64,000 bases of DNA from Flavobacteriales bacterium (GTDB lineage: Bacteria; Bacteroidota; Bacteroidia; Flavobacteriales; UBA7430): NCBI GenBank assembly GCA_002707145.1, contig PAMD01000014.1, positions 132,657 through 196,656 on the forward strand, read 5' to 3'. A program made the position numbers and the translations under genes. Of this stretch, positions 7,379 to 15,810 are shown one piece after another (position 1 is the first letter of the stretch; every line of letters starts with the position of its first letter). Under the pieces are notes generated by a model. That model searched no databases, had not been told where the DNA came from, and saw only the letters and a list, made by a program, of their open reading frames with translations.

Positions 7379-9577
7379 TTAATTAAATAAATAATTGATT
7401 GATATGTAAAAATTAATTCCAGGACTTGGCAAGCCAATTCCCTTTAAATTTGATAAGTGATTTATATACCTTTCGTTAAATAAATTTCTAACTCCAAGTT
7501 TCATTAACATACTCTGATTTCCTTGAAAAGAAAAATTTCCTTCAATATTGTATATTTGATAATTATCGGAGTTAGTTTCAAAAGTAGAGACATCTTTCTT
7601 GTCCAAAAACTTCGTTCTTTGCAATAAGATTGAATTAATTTGAAATTTTCGATTTGTTTTAGGAAATTCATACTTAACATTGGAATTGATTCTTGTTTGA
7701 GGAATCAGAGGTAGCGGATTATTATTATTGTCTTCTCCAATAACATAAGAAAAATCTTGTTCAAAATGCAACCTGTGTGCAAAGTGGGGATGGTAATGAA
7801 GATAAACTTCTCCTCCGTAGGTTTTGGCAGAAGAGGCTTGAGAATATACATAAACTTGATAACCGTCATTATATTCTCCTGTAGGTTCTACATAAATATA
7901 ATTTCTAAAACTATTAAAAAAAGGATTTACATTTAGTATTAGATGTTCTGTTTTATAATCAAAAGAAACATCGAATTGATTGGCGAATTCGCTTTCCAAA
8001 TCTTTGGAACCTATTTCATATCTATTAGTTCCGTGATGAACCCCGTCACCTAACATTTCACTCAAATGTGGGGGTCTAAAACCAGAGCTGAAATTGGTTC
8101 TAAAAGAATATGCATCTTTTTGGAAAACCATTCCTAAAGACCCATTGAACCTTGAAAAACTTTGAGACAAATTTTCTGCTTCTATCTGTCTTAAGTCATA
8201 TCTAAAGCCAATCTGGCTCTCGAATTTTTCTTTAGAATATTGAAATAGAGAGTAGGCTCCGTAATCGTTTGAGGTAGAATTTGGGATTAAAATATTGATT
8301 GCAGAATCATCGTTAGTATTTTTTGTAAACATACCTTGCGCACCAGAAATCCATTTAAAATCTTCATTGATAAAGCTAAGGTAGGAAAGGTTATAGGGAA
8401 TGTTAGTTAACAACATTTTTATACCTGGTATGGTTACTTTTTCTTCTAACTCAGTCAGACTATTAGATGTAACTCCAGAATTAAACTTCAAGACAGATTG
8501 GTTTTTAAAGATAAATTTATTCTCAATCGACAAATAGTGATCGGTAATTTGTTGTAGAGGCAAAATTCTTTCTCTACTCTGGGTCTCTAATTGAAACTCC
8601 TCCGGAATAGGATTAAGAGAATGAGTGTGACCAGGCAAACCAATTTCATTGGAATTGAAATTATATCTAACATTTAAAATCCTATTTTGATTACTAAAGC
8701 CTAGAGCAGTTTTTAAACTTTTTCCATTGAAGCTAGAGTTCTTAATGAAGTCACCGCTTGGAATCTTATATTCTGCAGCACTCTTATATCCTGCATATAA
8801 ATTAAATCTTACTTTTTTTGAGGACATCTTTAAACTAGCAATATTATTAGTAGAAAGTGTATTACTTTCAAAACGAGTTTCAAAGGAACTTTTGAAAGAG
8901 TTTGGACCAAGATAATCTTCGTCTATGAAATACAAAACTCCACCCAAGGCATCAGCGCCGTATAAAAGAGATGAGGGTCCTTTGACAATTTCAACAGACT
9001 TAATCCCCATATCTGTGAAATTAAGTCCGTGATCATTGGCCCACTGTTGATTTTCAATTCTGAGTCCGTTTAAAAATGTAACAACCTTAAGACCAGACAT
9101 ACCTCTAATAACAGGTTTACTAATTCCTGCACCAGTATGAATAGAATAAACTCCTGGCACTGAAGAAATCAACCCCATTAGATTGGATGTTAAGATTTGC
9201 TCTGCTTGATTAATTTTTTTCAGAAAAACATTAGTCAGATTATTGTCCTGAATAATTCCAGTAGTTGGGGATACAATAACCTCATTCAAAATAATATGAG
9301 ACTTTTCGAGTTCAACGGTATAAGATGTAACATCTCCTTTCTTAAAAAGAAAACTTTTAGCAACATATCCTTTAGAGGTAACTACTAAAGGGGTATTAAC
9401 TTTAATAAAATCTGTGTCTAGTCGTCCGTTTCCATCACAATTGGTTTGAATATCAATTTGAAATATTTCAACAGATGCAAAAGGAATTACATTTCTAGAT
9501 TCTTTGTCTATGACTAGTAAAAATTGAGCATTTACAAAGAGAGGTGTAAAAAGAATAATGAAAATTAATTTTTTCAT
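7379..9577 (-). CDS. TonB-dependent outer-membrane receptor, probable zinc/metal uptake
   Basis: The 732-residue protein has a signal peptide (MKKLIFIILFTPLFVNAQ) and a carboxypeptidase-like N-terminal domain (about 20-100). A plug follows (about 110-230: PVIRGMSGLKVVTFLNGLRI, VEIVKGPSSLLYGADALGG), then a 22-strand-type barrel ending aromatic, NYLFN. His-rich stretches DGVHHGTNRYEIG and HYHPHFAHRLHFE, and PGHTHS, fall in predicted loops, as in the ZnuD class of zinc receptors (known family). Position between a MerC gene and a metal-binding lipoprotein, opposite a Fur/Zur-type regulator, supports metal import. Zinc rather than copper or heme is inferred. Confidence 0.85.
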   Translation of the reverse strand: MKKLIFIILFTPLFVNAQFLLVIDKESRNVIPFASVEIFQIDIQTNCDGNGRLDTDFIKVNTPLVVTSKGYVAKSFLFKKGDVTSYTVELEKSHIILNEVIVSPTTGIIQDNNLTNVFLKKINQAEQILTSNLMGLISSVPGVYSIHTGAGISKPVIRGMSGLKVVTFLNGLRIENQQWANDHGLNFTDMGIKSVEIVKGPSSLLYGADALGGVLYFIDEDYLGPNSFKSSFETRFESNTLSTNNIASLKMSSKKVRFNLYAGYKSAAEYKIPSGDFIKNSSFNGKSLKTALGFSNQNRILNVRYNFNSNEIGLPGHTHSLNPIPEEFQLETQSRERILPLQQITDHYLSIENKFIFKNQSVLKFNSGVTSNSLTELEEKVTIPGIKMLLTNIPYNLSYLSFINEDFKWISGAQGMFTKNTNDDSAINILIPNSTSNDYGAYSLFQYSKEKFESQIGFRYDLRQIEAENLSQSFSRFNGSLGMVFQKDAYSFRTNFSSGFRPPHLSEMLGDGVHHGTNRYEIGSKDLESEFANQFDVSFDYKTEHLILNVNPFFNSFRNYIYVEPTGEYNDGYQVYVYSQASSAKTYGGEVYLHYHPHFAHRLHFEQDFSYVIGEDNNNNPLPLIPQTRINSNVKYEFPKTNRKFQINSILLQRTKFLDKKDVSTFETNSDNYQIYNIEGNFSFQGNQSMLMKLGVRNLFNERYINHLSNLKGIGLPSPGINFYISINYLFN

Positions 9578-9637
9578 AATTTATAGTGTGTTAAGAACAA
9601 CAAAATGGATTTGAAATTCATAACTGAGGTTTTAAAT

Positions 9638-10048
9638 TTAATTATTGTAATTGTTTATGCAACAGTTTTCTTTTTCGCATTGACAGTAATTCGAATTGTA
9701 TAAGTGCATACAAATTAAACTAGTGGCAACTATATATTTAACAAATTCTGGCAAAAATAATAATTGTATTTTTTCATTTATTATGATTGAAAAGAGTGCT
9801 ATCATAAAAATCCATAATAAGTTTTTGACTATTTGATTAGAGGAAGTTTTTACAGATCTCATAACCGCAAAAAATGAAACCAGTAAGAATACAGAATCTA
9901 ATGTACTCCACCAGGCTGGAGCAGAGGCACAACAAGTAGAACTACACGCTTGTGCAATAAACAAAAATGGTGTTAACAAACAGTGCACAATACACAATGT
10001 ACTCGCAAAAACACCTAGTGAATCAGGTTTAAGTAGAGTTATTTTCAT
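9638..10048 (-). CDS. MerC-domain inner-membrane protein
   Basis: The protein of about 136 residues has four hydrophobic segments. Its MerC-like start LGVFASTLCIVHCLLTPFL carries the conserved C-x-x-x-C-type Cys/His pair, and it continues with CSSTCCASAP and a Cys-rich tail YCQCEKENCCINN. The ATG at 10048 fits the family and leaves the upstream operator free; a GTG at 10063 is in frame but would overlap it. MerC proteins were named from mercury loci, but in Bacteroidota they often sit with Fur-type regulators and TonB receptors, so transport of zinc or another metal is more likely here. First gene of the operon. Confidence 0.8.
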   Translation of the reverse strand: MKITLLKPDSLGVFASTLCIVHCLLTPFLFIAQACSSTCCASAPAWWSTLDSVFLLVSFFAVMRSVKTSSNQIVKNLLWIFMIALFSIIINEKIQLLFLPEFVKYIVATSLICMHLYNSNYCQCEKENCCINNYNN

Positions 10049-10065
10049 GATAATTTTATTCACTA

Positions 10066-10087
10066 ACGCAACTAAGTTGCAAATATA
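10066..10087 (-). promoter_or_regulatory. Zur/Fur-type operator overlapping the -7 box of the MerC operon
   Basis: GCAACTAAGTTGC (10068-10080) is a near-perfect palindrome (six-base arms around a central A). On the minus strand it is immediately preceded by TATATTTG (10087-10080), an exact TAnnTTTG -7 box, so a bound dimer would cover the transcription start of the MerC/receptor operon. A promoter box for the divergent regulator begins at 10093, so one dimer could control both directions. The palindrome and boxes are seen; binding by the adjacent Fur-family protein is inferred. Confidence 0.7.
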
Positions 10088-10092
10088 TATAT

Positions 10093-10100
10093 TACATTTG
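10093..10100 (+). promoter_or_regulatory. -7 box of the Fur/Zur-type regulator
   Basis: TACATTTG matches TAnnTTTG and lies 32 bases before the ATG at 10132 and 12 bases beyond the palindromic operator. Autoregulation is plausible. Confidence 0.5.
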
Positions 10101-10131
10101 TTTAAAGTACTATACAGACAAAAAAAATTGA

Positions 10132-10512
10132 ATGGGGATTATTCGAATGACCAAATCGGTCGAAACATTGTTGAATGAATTTAATAAAGAAGCTGGAGGT
10201 ATTTCAGCTATTGAATTAGTAAAACGTTTAAATAAAAAATTAAACAAAACTACAATTTATCGTGTCCTTGAAAAGCTCGAAGACGATGGCGTTTTACACT
10301 CATTCCTGAGTAAAAAAGGCATTAGATGGTATGCAAAATGTATTGGATGCTCTGACACAGAACACATTGATGTTCACCCGCACTTTCAATGTCTGAGTTG
10401 TGGAAAAATGGACTGCCTAAACCTTGAAATTCAAATCCCCAAAATACCCCATCGAAAAATAAGCCACTCACATGTCTTGATTCAAGGAACATGTCATCTT
10501 TGCTATAACTAA
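10132..10512 (+). CDS. Fur-family transcriptional repressor (Zur-like)
   Basis: The 126-residue protein has the Fur winged helix at about 1-70 (ISAIELVKRLNKKLNKTTIYRVLEKLEDDGVLH, the N-K-T-T-I-Y-R-V-L recognition region). The dimerisation/metal domain has EHIDVHPHFQCLSCGKMDC and a C-terminal GTCHLCYN. The two CxxC pairs form the structural Zn site known in Fur/Zur. The N-terminus is shorter than in classical Fur. Start at 10132; an in-frame ATG at 10147 is an alternative. Its divergent neighbours are metal-uptake genes, so a Zur-like role is inferred. Confidence 0.85.
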   Translation: MGIIRMTKSVETLLNEFNKEAGGISAIELVKRLNKKLNKTTIYRVLEKLEDDGVLHSFLSKKGIRWYAKCIGCSDTEHIDVHPHFQCLSCGKMDCLNLEIQIPKIPHRKISHSHVLIQGTCHLCYN

Positions 10513-10594
10513 AAAATCACTCTATTTTATTTCACTCAAATATCAAGTGAATAAATTTATTTACAAGTCTAAGGATACTTTGCTTGCCCTTGCG

Positions 10595-10602
10595 TATTTT
10601 TG
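10595..10602 (+). promoter_or_regulatory. -7 box upstream of the photolyase cluster
   Basis: TATTTTTG matches TAnnTTTG and ends 15 bases before the TTG start at 10618. TTG triplets are present upstream but not at ideal spacing. Confidence 0.4.
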
Positions 10603-10617
10603 CAATAAACAATTCTA

Positions 10618-12084
10618 TTGAATCAAGTGAATATTGTTTGGCTAAAAAGAGACCTAAGAACTTCGGACCACGAAGCTCTCTTTCAGGCAGAAAATCAGAA
10701 AGAAGACTATCTGATTGTTTACTTATTTGAACCCTCACTTATATTGCATAAAGATTTAAGTGAAAGACATCTTCAGTTTGTTTATCATTCGCTGTTAGAT
10801 ATTAATAAGTTTCTGGAGCCGGTAAACAGATGTATTCAAATATTTCATGGAGAGGCAAAAGAGGTCTTTGAATTTTTAATCTCAAAATACAAACTGAAAA
10901 AAGTTTTTTCACATCAAGAAAGTGGAACTAAAATCACATGGAATAGAGATAAAAATATTTCTTCATTATTCAAAAAAAAGGGTATAAAATGGGAGGAGTT
11001 CCAGACCGAAGGAATTATAAGAGGAATTAGTAATAGAGTCGGTTGGGATAAAAGATGGTACCTTTTTGCAAATCAGGAAATCTTTAAAAATAAATTCAGT
11101 ACAAGCTCCCATAAATCTATAAAATCTCCTTTTGATTTTAATATTAAAAACTTCCCTTTCCTACTTGATTATCCCACTCAATTTCAACCTGCGGGTGAAA
11201 GTTATGCAATGAGATATCTCAAATCTTTCATTGATGAAAGAGCCAAAAACTATTCTAGACAAATTTCTAGTCCTCAAAAAAGTAGTATATCATGCGGAAG
11301 ACTTTCTCCTTATTTTGCATGGGGAAATCTCAGCGTTCGAGTAGCTTATCAAGCTGTACGTTCTGCCCCAAATTATATGAATCAAAAACGAGCCTTTGAT
11401 TCTTTTTTATCTCGATTAAAATGGAGGTCTCATTTCATTCAAAAGTTTGAGGTAGACTGTACTTATGAATCTAATTGCATCAACAAAGGCTATGAAAAAA
11501 TGTCTTATAAAAATAATGACATATTACTTAAAAAATGGAAGACTGGAGAAACAGGATTTCCCTTGGTTGATGCTAGTATGAGATGTTTGCAACACAAAGG
11601 TTGGCTTAACTTTCGAATGAGAGCCATGCTAGTCTCTTTTTTATGTCATTATCTTGACCAAGACTGGAGACGAGGAGTATACCATATGGCAAGATTATTT
11701 TTAGACTACGAACCAGGTATTCACTATACACAATTTCAAATGCAAGCTGGTGTCACAGGAATAAATTCCATTAGGATATACAACCCAGTCAAGCAATCTC
11801 TTGAAAAAGATCCCGATGGAGTATTTGTTCGCAATTGGGTTCCTGAGCTCAGAGATCTGCCCTTGACTTTTATCCACCAACCCTGGAAGCTGACTCCTAT
11901 CGACCTATTTGGAGGGCAAATAAAACTAAACTATCCCGCCCCACTTGTTAACCCAGAAAAAACAAAGCTTCCAAACAGAGATAAATTATGGGCCTTAAAA
12001 AAAGATCCCGAAGTAAAAAAGGAATCTCTCAGACTTCTAGGAGTTCATGTTCGACCACAAAACCCGAGAAATAAAAAAAGATAA
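10618..12084 (+). CDS. cryptochrome/photolyase family flavoprotein with altered flavin pocket
   Basis: The 488-residue protein has normal photolyase order. The alpha/beta antenna domain (about 1-135) starts [18 protein letters not shown], and the FAD-binding helical domain (about 200-480) has [43 protein letters not shown] and [12 protein letters not shown]. Where class I enzymes read N-N-G-G-W-Q-W, this one reads H-Y-T-Q-F-Q-M (369-375). So by eye the flavin-N5 Asn (E. coli N378) is His369 and the proximal Trp (W382) is Phe373. It may be a photolyase or a sensory cryptochrome. The start is TTG 10618 (GTG 10627 possible). First of four clustered genes. Confidence 0.88.
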   Translation: MNQVNIVWLKRDLRTSDHEALFQAENQKEDYLIVYLFEPSLILHKDLSERHLQFVYHSLLDINKFLEPVNRCIQIFHGEAKEVFEFLISKYKLKKVFSHQESGTKITWNRDKNISSLFKKKGIKWEEFQTEGIIRGISNRVGWDKRWYLFANQEIFKNKFSTSSHKSIKSPFDFNIKNFPFLLDYPTQFQPAGESYAMRYLKSFIDERAKNYSRQISSPQKSSISCGRLSPYFAWGNLSVRVAYQAVRSAPNYMNQKRAFDSFLSRLKWRSHFIQKFEVDCTYESNCINKGYEKMSYKNNDILLKKWKTGETGFPLVDASMRCLQHKGWLNFRMRAMLVSFLCHYLDQDWRRGVYHMARLFLDYEPGIHYTQFQMQAGVTGINSIRIYNPVKQSLEKDPDGVFVRNWVPELRDLPLTFIHQPWKLTPIDLFGGQIKLNYPAPLVNPEKTKLPNRDKLWALKKDPEVKKESLRLLGVHVRPQNPRNKKR

Positions 12085-12160
12085 AAAATAACTAAGAAAG
12101 TATAGCCTAATTCTTCATAATTTTGCTTCTGTATTACAAATTCATTGATTTTAAAAAATT

Positions 12161-13258
12161 ATGACCCTATTCCCTACATCACTTTATGAAATTGAACATA
12201 AAGTTAAAGAAATTGATCCCAAGAAATATGCCTCGACCCGAAATTACAAAAATGGACAGCTCACCTATCTTGGTCCTTATATATCAAGGGGTATTTTATC
12301 AACCAAAGCAGTGTTTAAACAACTATCTAGTTTGGGATTACCTTTTAGTCAAATGGAGAAATTAGTACAAGAACTCGCGTGGAGAGATTTCTGGCAACGT
12401 ATCTGGTGTCATAAAAATGATGCTATAAACAGTTTTATAAAACAAGCACAAGCGCCAATAGCGAACCATTTAATCCCAAAGAGTATCGTAGAGGGAAAAA
12501 CAGGTATTATTGCAGTAGATAAAGAAATAGAAGCGCTTAAAGAGAATGGATATCTGCATAACCATATGCGAATGTATGTTAGTTCGATAGCATGTAATGT
12601 CGCACATTCTCATTGGCTCATTCCTGTAAAATGGATGTATAGCCAACTTTTAGATGGAGACTGGGGATCGAACGCTTTAAGCTGGCAGTGGGTAGCAGGC
12701 TCTAATTCCAGCAAAAAATACTATGCTAACCAGGACAATATTAATAACTTCTTTTTCACCAAGCAACAGAACACTTTTCTCGATATACCTTACGAAGAAT
12801 TTCCAAATTTGACTATTCCCAAAATACTCACAGAAAGTCAGGAATTTGTTTTAAAAACTCCCTTACCTGAGACTGAACTTCCAGAAATAGACACAGAAAA
12901 AAGAACTCTCGTATACAATTACTACAATCTAGACCCCTATTGGCATAAAAAGGATGATGTAAATCGAATCTTGCTCCTTGAACCTTCTATATTCTCTGAC
13001 TATCCAATCAATAAAAACTGCATCGACTTTATGATGCTGCTAAAAAACAATATTCCAAACATAAAGATTCTTGTTGGAGAATTTTTTGAATTAAAAGAAC
13101 TTTGTGGTTCCTCTGAAATCATCTACAAAGAACATCCGCTAAATAACAAATACCATGGCACAGAAGAAGTACGAGAATGGCTTTTTGAGGCCCCAGAAAA
13201 AATTGGGTCTTTTTTTAAGTTTTGGAAACACGGAAAAAAACAATTAGAGTTTGTCTAA
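12161..13258 (+). CDS. photolyase-type FAD-binding protein, apparently domain-swapped order
   Basis: In this 365-residue protein the photolyase FAD-binding domain comes first (about 25-200): [54 protein letters not shown] and [16 protein letters not shown]. Asn171 matches the flavin-N5 Asn and Trp175 the proximal Trp, so the pocket looks intact. There is no N-terminal antenna domain. Instead residues about 249-345 read like an alternating beta/alpha domain ([27 protein letters not shown]), similar in flavour to the photolyase antenna domain. Enzyme activity is unknown; it could be a repair enzyme or a light sensor. The DUF2256 gene overlaps its stop. Confidence 0.8.
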   Translation: MTLFPTSLYEIEHKVKEIDPKKYASTRNYKNGQLTYLGPYISRGILSTKAVFKQLSSLGLPFSQMEKLVQELAWRDFWQRIWCHKNDAINSFIKQAQAPIANHLIPKSIVEGKTGIIAVDKEIEALKENGYLHNHMRMYVSSIACNVAHSHWLIPVKWMYSQLLDGDWGSNALSWQWVAGSNSSKKYYANQDNINNFFFTKQQNTFLDIPYEEFPNLTIPKILTESQEFVLKTPLPETELPEIDTEKRTLVYNYYNLDPYWHKKDDVNRILLLEPSIFSDYPINKNCIDFMMLLKNNIPNIKILVGEFFELKELCGSSEIIYKEHPLNNKYHGTEEVREWLFEAPEKIGSFFKFWKHGKKQLEFV

Positions 13259-13415
13259 ATATAAGAAATATTCAAAATCAAATTTGCCTCAAAAAATTTG
13301 CAAGATTTGCTTAAGACCCTTTAATTGGAGAAAAAAATGGGAAAAAAACTGGAAGGATATTCGTTATTGTAGTGAGCGATGTCGGAGAAACAAACAAAGC
13401 ATAAAGGCCTTATGA
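13251..13415 (+). CDS. DUF2256 zinc-ribbon protein (54 residues)
   Basis: This small gene starts at TTG 13251, eight bases inside the end of the preceding gene, and ends at TGA 13415. The product is Lys/Arg-rich with [20 protein letters not shown] (from residue 15) and [13 protein letters not shown]. Cys17, Cys20, Cys40 and Cys44 form a CxxC...CxxxC zinc-binding pattern. This is the DUF2256 signature, a family long seen next to or fused with photolyase/cryptochrome genes (known); its function is not established. The next photolyase gene starts with ATGA overlap at 13412, so all are one operon. Confidence 0.88.
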   Translation: MSKYKKYSKSNLPQKICKICLRPFNWRKKWEKNWKDIRYCSERCRRNKQSIKAL

Positions 13416-14890
13416 AACATATAGGAATTTTATTTCCACATCAATTGTTCTCAAATCACGAGATACACGAAAAATGTGACCGTTTATTCTTAATCGAAGA
13501 ATTTCTTTTCTTCAAAGAATTTAATTTCCATAAACAAAAGCTAGCGTTTCATCGAGCTAGTATGAAGGCATTTTTTACAGATTTAAGATCTAAAAAAATT
13601 GATTTGGAATATATTTCTAGTCCAGAAAAACGATCTGATATTCGTGTATTTCTTTCTGAAATTCAAGAAGAGAGTCCTTTTACCTTGCATTATATCAATC
13701 CTACAGATTGCTGGCTAGAAAAAAGAATAAATCAAGTTATAGAAAAATATAAAATATCTTTTAAGGAATATGAAAACCCCTTATTCATAAATGATAGAGA
13801 AGATTTAAAATCTTTTTTCAAGACCCAAAAAAAGAAATTTTTTCAAACTTCATTCTACAAAATCGAAAGAATAAAGCATCGGTTACTTATCGATGAAAAT
13901 GACCAACCCACAGGAGGGAAATGGACCTATGATACAGATAATAGAAATAAATATCCAAAGTCAAAAACTCCCCCCCCATTACCTCAGCTTCATATTAATG
14001 AGATTTGGACATCAGCTATAGAATATATCCAAACCAATTTCCCAAATAACCCAGGAGAACTTCCCGAAAAGCCTTCTTATCCTTTTGAAAAAAATGAAGT
14101 AAATCGATGGGCAGAAGACTTTTTTGAAAACCGATTTAATGAATTTGGTCCCTATGAAGATGCCATTGTTAGCAGTGAGGTTTGGTTAAACCACAGTATT
14201 CTTTCTCCACTATTAAATGTGGGACTCATTCAACCAAAAGAACTAATAACCGAAGCGTTATCTTTTGGTCGAAAGAATGAAGTACCCCTCAATTCCATAG
14301 AAGGCTTTCTCAGGCAAATTATTGGTTGGAGAGAATTTATACGTGGAATGTATGAAGCCAAAGGAATTGATTCGCGAACCAAAAATAACTTTAAATTCAA
14401 GAAAAAAATACCTGCGAGTTTTTATCACGGAACTACAGGTATTATTCCGCTGGACGATTCAATCAAAAAGGTACTTGAGCATGCCTATTGCCATCATATA
14501 GAGAGATTAATGGTTATTGGAAATTTCATGCTCCTTTGTGAATTTGACCCAGACGAGGTCTATCGTTGGTTTATGGAACTCTTTATAGATGCTTATGATT
14601 GGGTTATGGTTCCCAATGTTTATGGTATGAGTCAATTTGCTGATGGAGGATATTTTGCATCCAAGCCATATATTAGTGGCTCTAATTATCTAATTAAAAT
14701 GAGTGATTATAAAAAAGGAGAGTGGTCTGAAATTTGGGACGGGCTTTTCTGGAGATTTATGGATAAGCATAGAAATCTAATGCGAAAAAACCCCAGACTA
14801 TCGATGTTAATTAGTACATTCGATAAAATGAATCCCAAAAAAAGATCCCAACATTTACTTCGGGCTGATAATTACTTGAAAAAATTATAA
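13412..14890 (+). CDS. FeS-BCP-type photolyase/cryptochrome (PhrB/CryB family) lacking cluster cysteines
   Basis: The 492-residue protein belongs to the bacterial (6-4) photolyase-like group: N-terminal domain [13 protein letters not shown], then [48 protein letters not shown] and [18 protein letters not shown]. Known members bind a 4Fe4S cluster through four Cys, two of them in a DYCGGC-like motif after the KPYIS region. Here that place reads DYKKGEW (432-438), with no cysteine. The protein therefore probably lacks the cluster. The start is ATG 13412, overlapping the DUF2256 stop; an in-frame ATG at 13379 would lie inside conserved DUF2256 codons. Confidence 0.9.
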   Translation: MKHIGILFPHQLFSNHEIHEKCDRLFLIEEFLFFKEFNFHKQKLAFHRASMKAFFTDLRSKKIDLEYISSPEKRSDIRVFLSEIQEESPFTLHYINPTDCWLEKRINQVIEKYKISFKEYENPLFINDREDLKSFFKTQKKKFFQTSFYKIERIKHRLLIDENDQPTGGKWTYDTDNRNKYPKSKTPPPLPQLHINEIWTSAIEYIQTNFPNNPGELPEKPSYPFEKNEVNRWAEDFFENRFNEFGPYEDAIVSSEVWLNHSILSPLLNVGLIQPKELITEALSFGRKNEVPLNSIEGFLRQIIGWREFIRGMYEAKGIDSRTKNNFKFKKKIPASFYHGTTGIIPLDDSIKKVLEHAYCHHIERLMVIGNFMLLCEFDPDEVYRWFMELFIDAYDWVMVPNVYGMSQFADGGYFASKPYISGSNYLIKMSDYKKGEWSEIWDGLFWRFMDKHRNLMRKNPRLSMLISTFDKMNPKKRSQHLLRADNYLKKL

Positions 14891-14905
14891 ATACTTGAAA
14901 AAATT
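14873..14905. repeat. 14-bp direct repeat at the photolyase stop codon
   Basis: TACTTGAAAAAATT occurs at 14873-14886 and again at 14892-14905, 19 bases apart, so the last codons of the photolyase gene and its stop region are duplicated. This looks like a small slippage duplication; no function is proposed. Confidence 0.7.
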
Positions 14906-14986
14906 GAATAAAAGTCAAAATATTTTTATTGAATTTTAATTAAAATACACAATAATTTAACCAAATATCAATTAAAATTTTATAAA

Positions 14987-15587
14987 CAAACACAAGAATC
15001 TCAGGTATCTATTTCAGCTCAAAATGCACTGAATATATTAAAAGAAGGTAACAAGCGATTTAATGAAGCTAGTCCAATTGAAAGAAACTATGCCAATCAA
15101 ATTGAATTGACTAAGTCAGGAAAATATCAATTCGCGGAAGTACTCAGTTGTATCGACTCGCGTGTTCCCACAGAGATTATCTTCGACCAAGGAATTGGTG
15201 ACTTATTTAACGCTCGGGTTGCAGAAAACTGCCTGAGTGAAGACGTACTTGGAAATATTGAATATGATACAAAATACGGGTTCCAAACTGATTATTGTGA
15301 TGGGTCATACAGCTTATGGAGCGGTGAATAGCGCCTATGCTGGAGTTAAGTCTGGACACATTACCCATTTATTAGAAAAAATACAGCCAGCTATCCAAAA
15401 AGTTAAAAACATAAAAGATGAAACAGACGAATCTTTTATTCACTCAGTGATTATTGAAAATGAAAAACATGTACTCAAAGAAATACTCAAAAAGAGCAAA
15501 GATATCCGAGAATTACTTCGGTCCAAGAAGATAGAAATGATCGGAAGTATTTATGATGTCAATACCGGACAAGTTGATTTTTTTTAA
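14987..15587 (+). pseudogene. beta-carbonic anhydrase, frameshifted and decayed
   Basis: The first frame reads NALNILKEGNKRF, EVLSCIDSRV (Zn ligands Cys and Asp), EIIFDQGIGDLF, then ARVAENCLSEDVLGNIEY. At about 15278 the homology jumps to another frame, with GSKLIIVMGHTAYGAV and a normal tail ending GQVDFF. One extra base near GGG explains the shift. In addition the third-ligand motif HTxCG reads HTAYG (Cys to Tyr), the usual RxAGN reads RVAEN, and no ATG or GTG start is present upstream before a TGA at 14930. Three independent lesions make a pseudogene much more likely than a sequencing error. Confidence 0.85.
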
Positions 15588-15621
15588 TGACTTTGAATAA
15601 TGAAAATCAGATTTAATATAA

Positions 15622-15738
15622 ATCATATTTACCTATTGGAGCCTTCTTGATTTAACTGACCTAAGAAAAGGTAACTATTTCATTCGTTTTGATTCTGAGA
15701 AACAAAAAGAAAGCTTCCAATTTTCAATACAACAATAA
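15622..15738 (+). pseudogene. possible 3' fragment of a degraded gene
   Basis: A 38-codon open stretch without start codon reads SLLDLTDLRKGNYFIRFDSE and ends FQFSIQQ-stop. This resembles the final beta-strands of T9SS-type tails or similar Ig-like domains in Bacteroidota. It sits between a decayed carbonic anhydrase and a lipoprotein gene. The reading is by eye and weak. Confidence 0.3.
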
Positions 15739-15810
15739 ATTTTAATCTATTATTCTTTCAAGAAGAAAATTAATTTTAAATTTAAGAATTAAATACATTA
15801 AATTTAAATT

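Noticed and set aside
13379..13411. Upstream ATG start for the FeS-type photolyase
   Set aside because: The extension re-reads, in another frame, the codons of the conserved DUF2256 CSERCRRNK segment; ATG 13412 gives the family N-terminus and an ATGA overlap.
15107..15587. Two short overlapping genes read as separate small proteins
   Set aside because: Their combined sequence follows one beta-carbonic anhydrase with a frameshift between, so they are two halves of a pseudogene.
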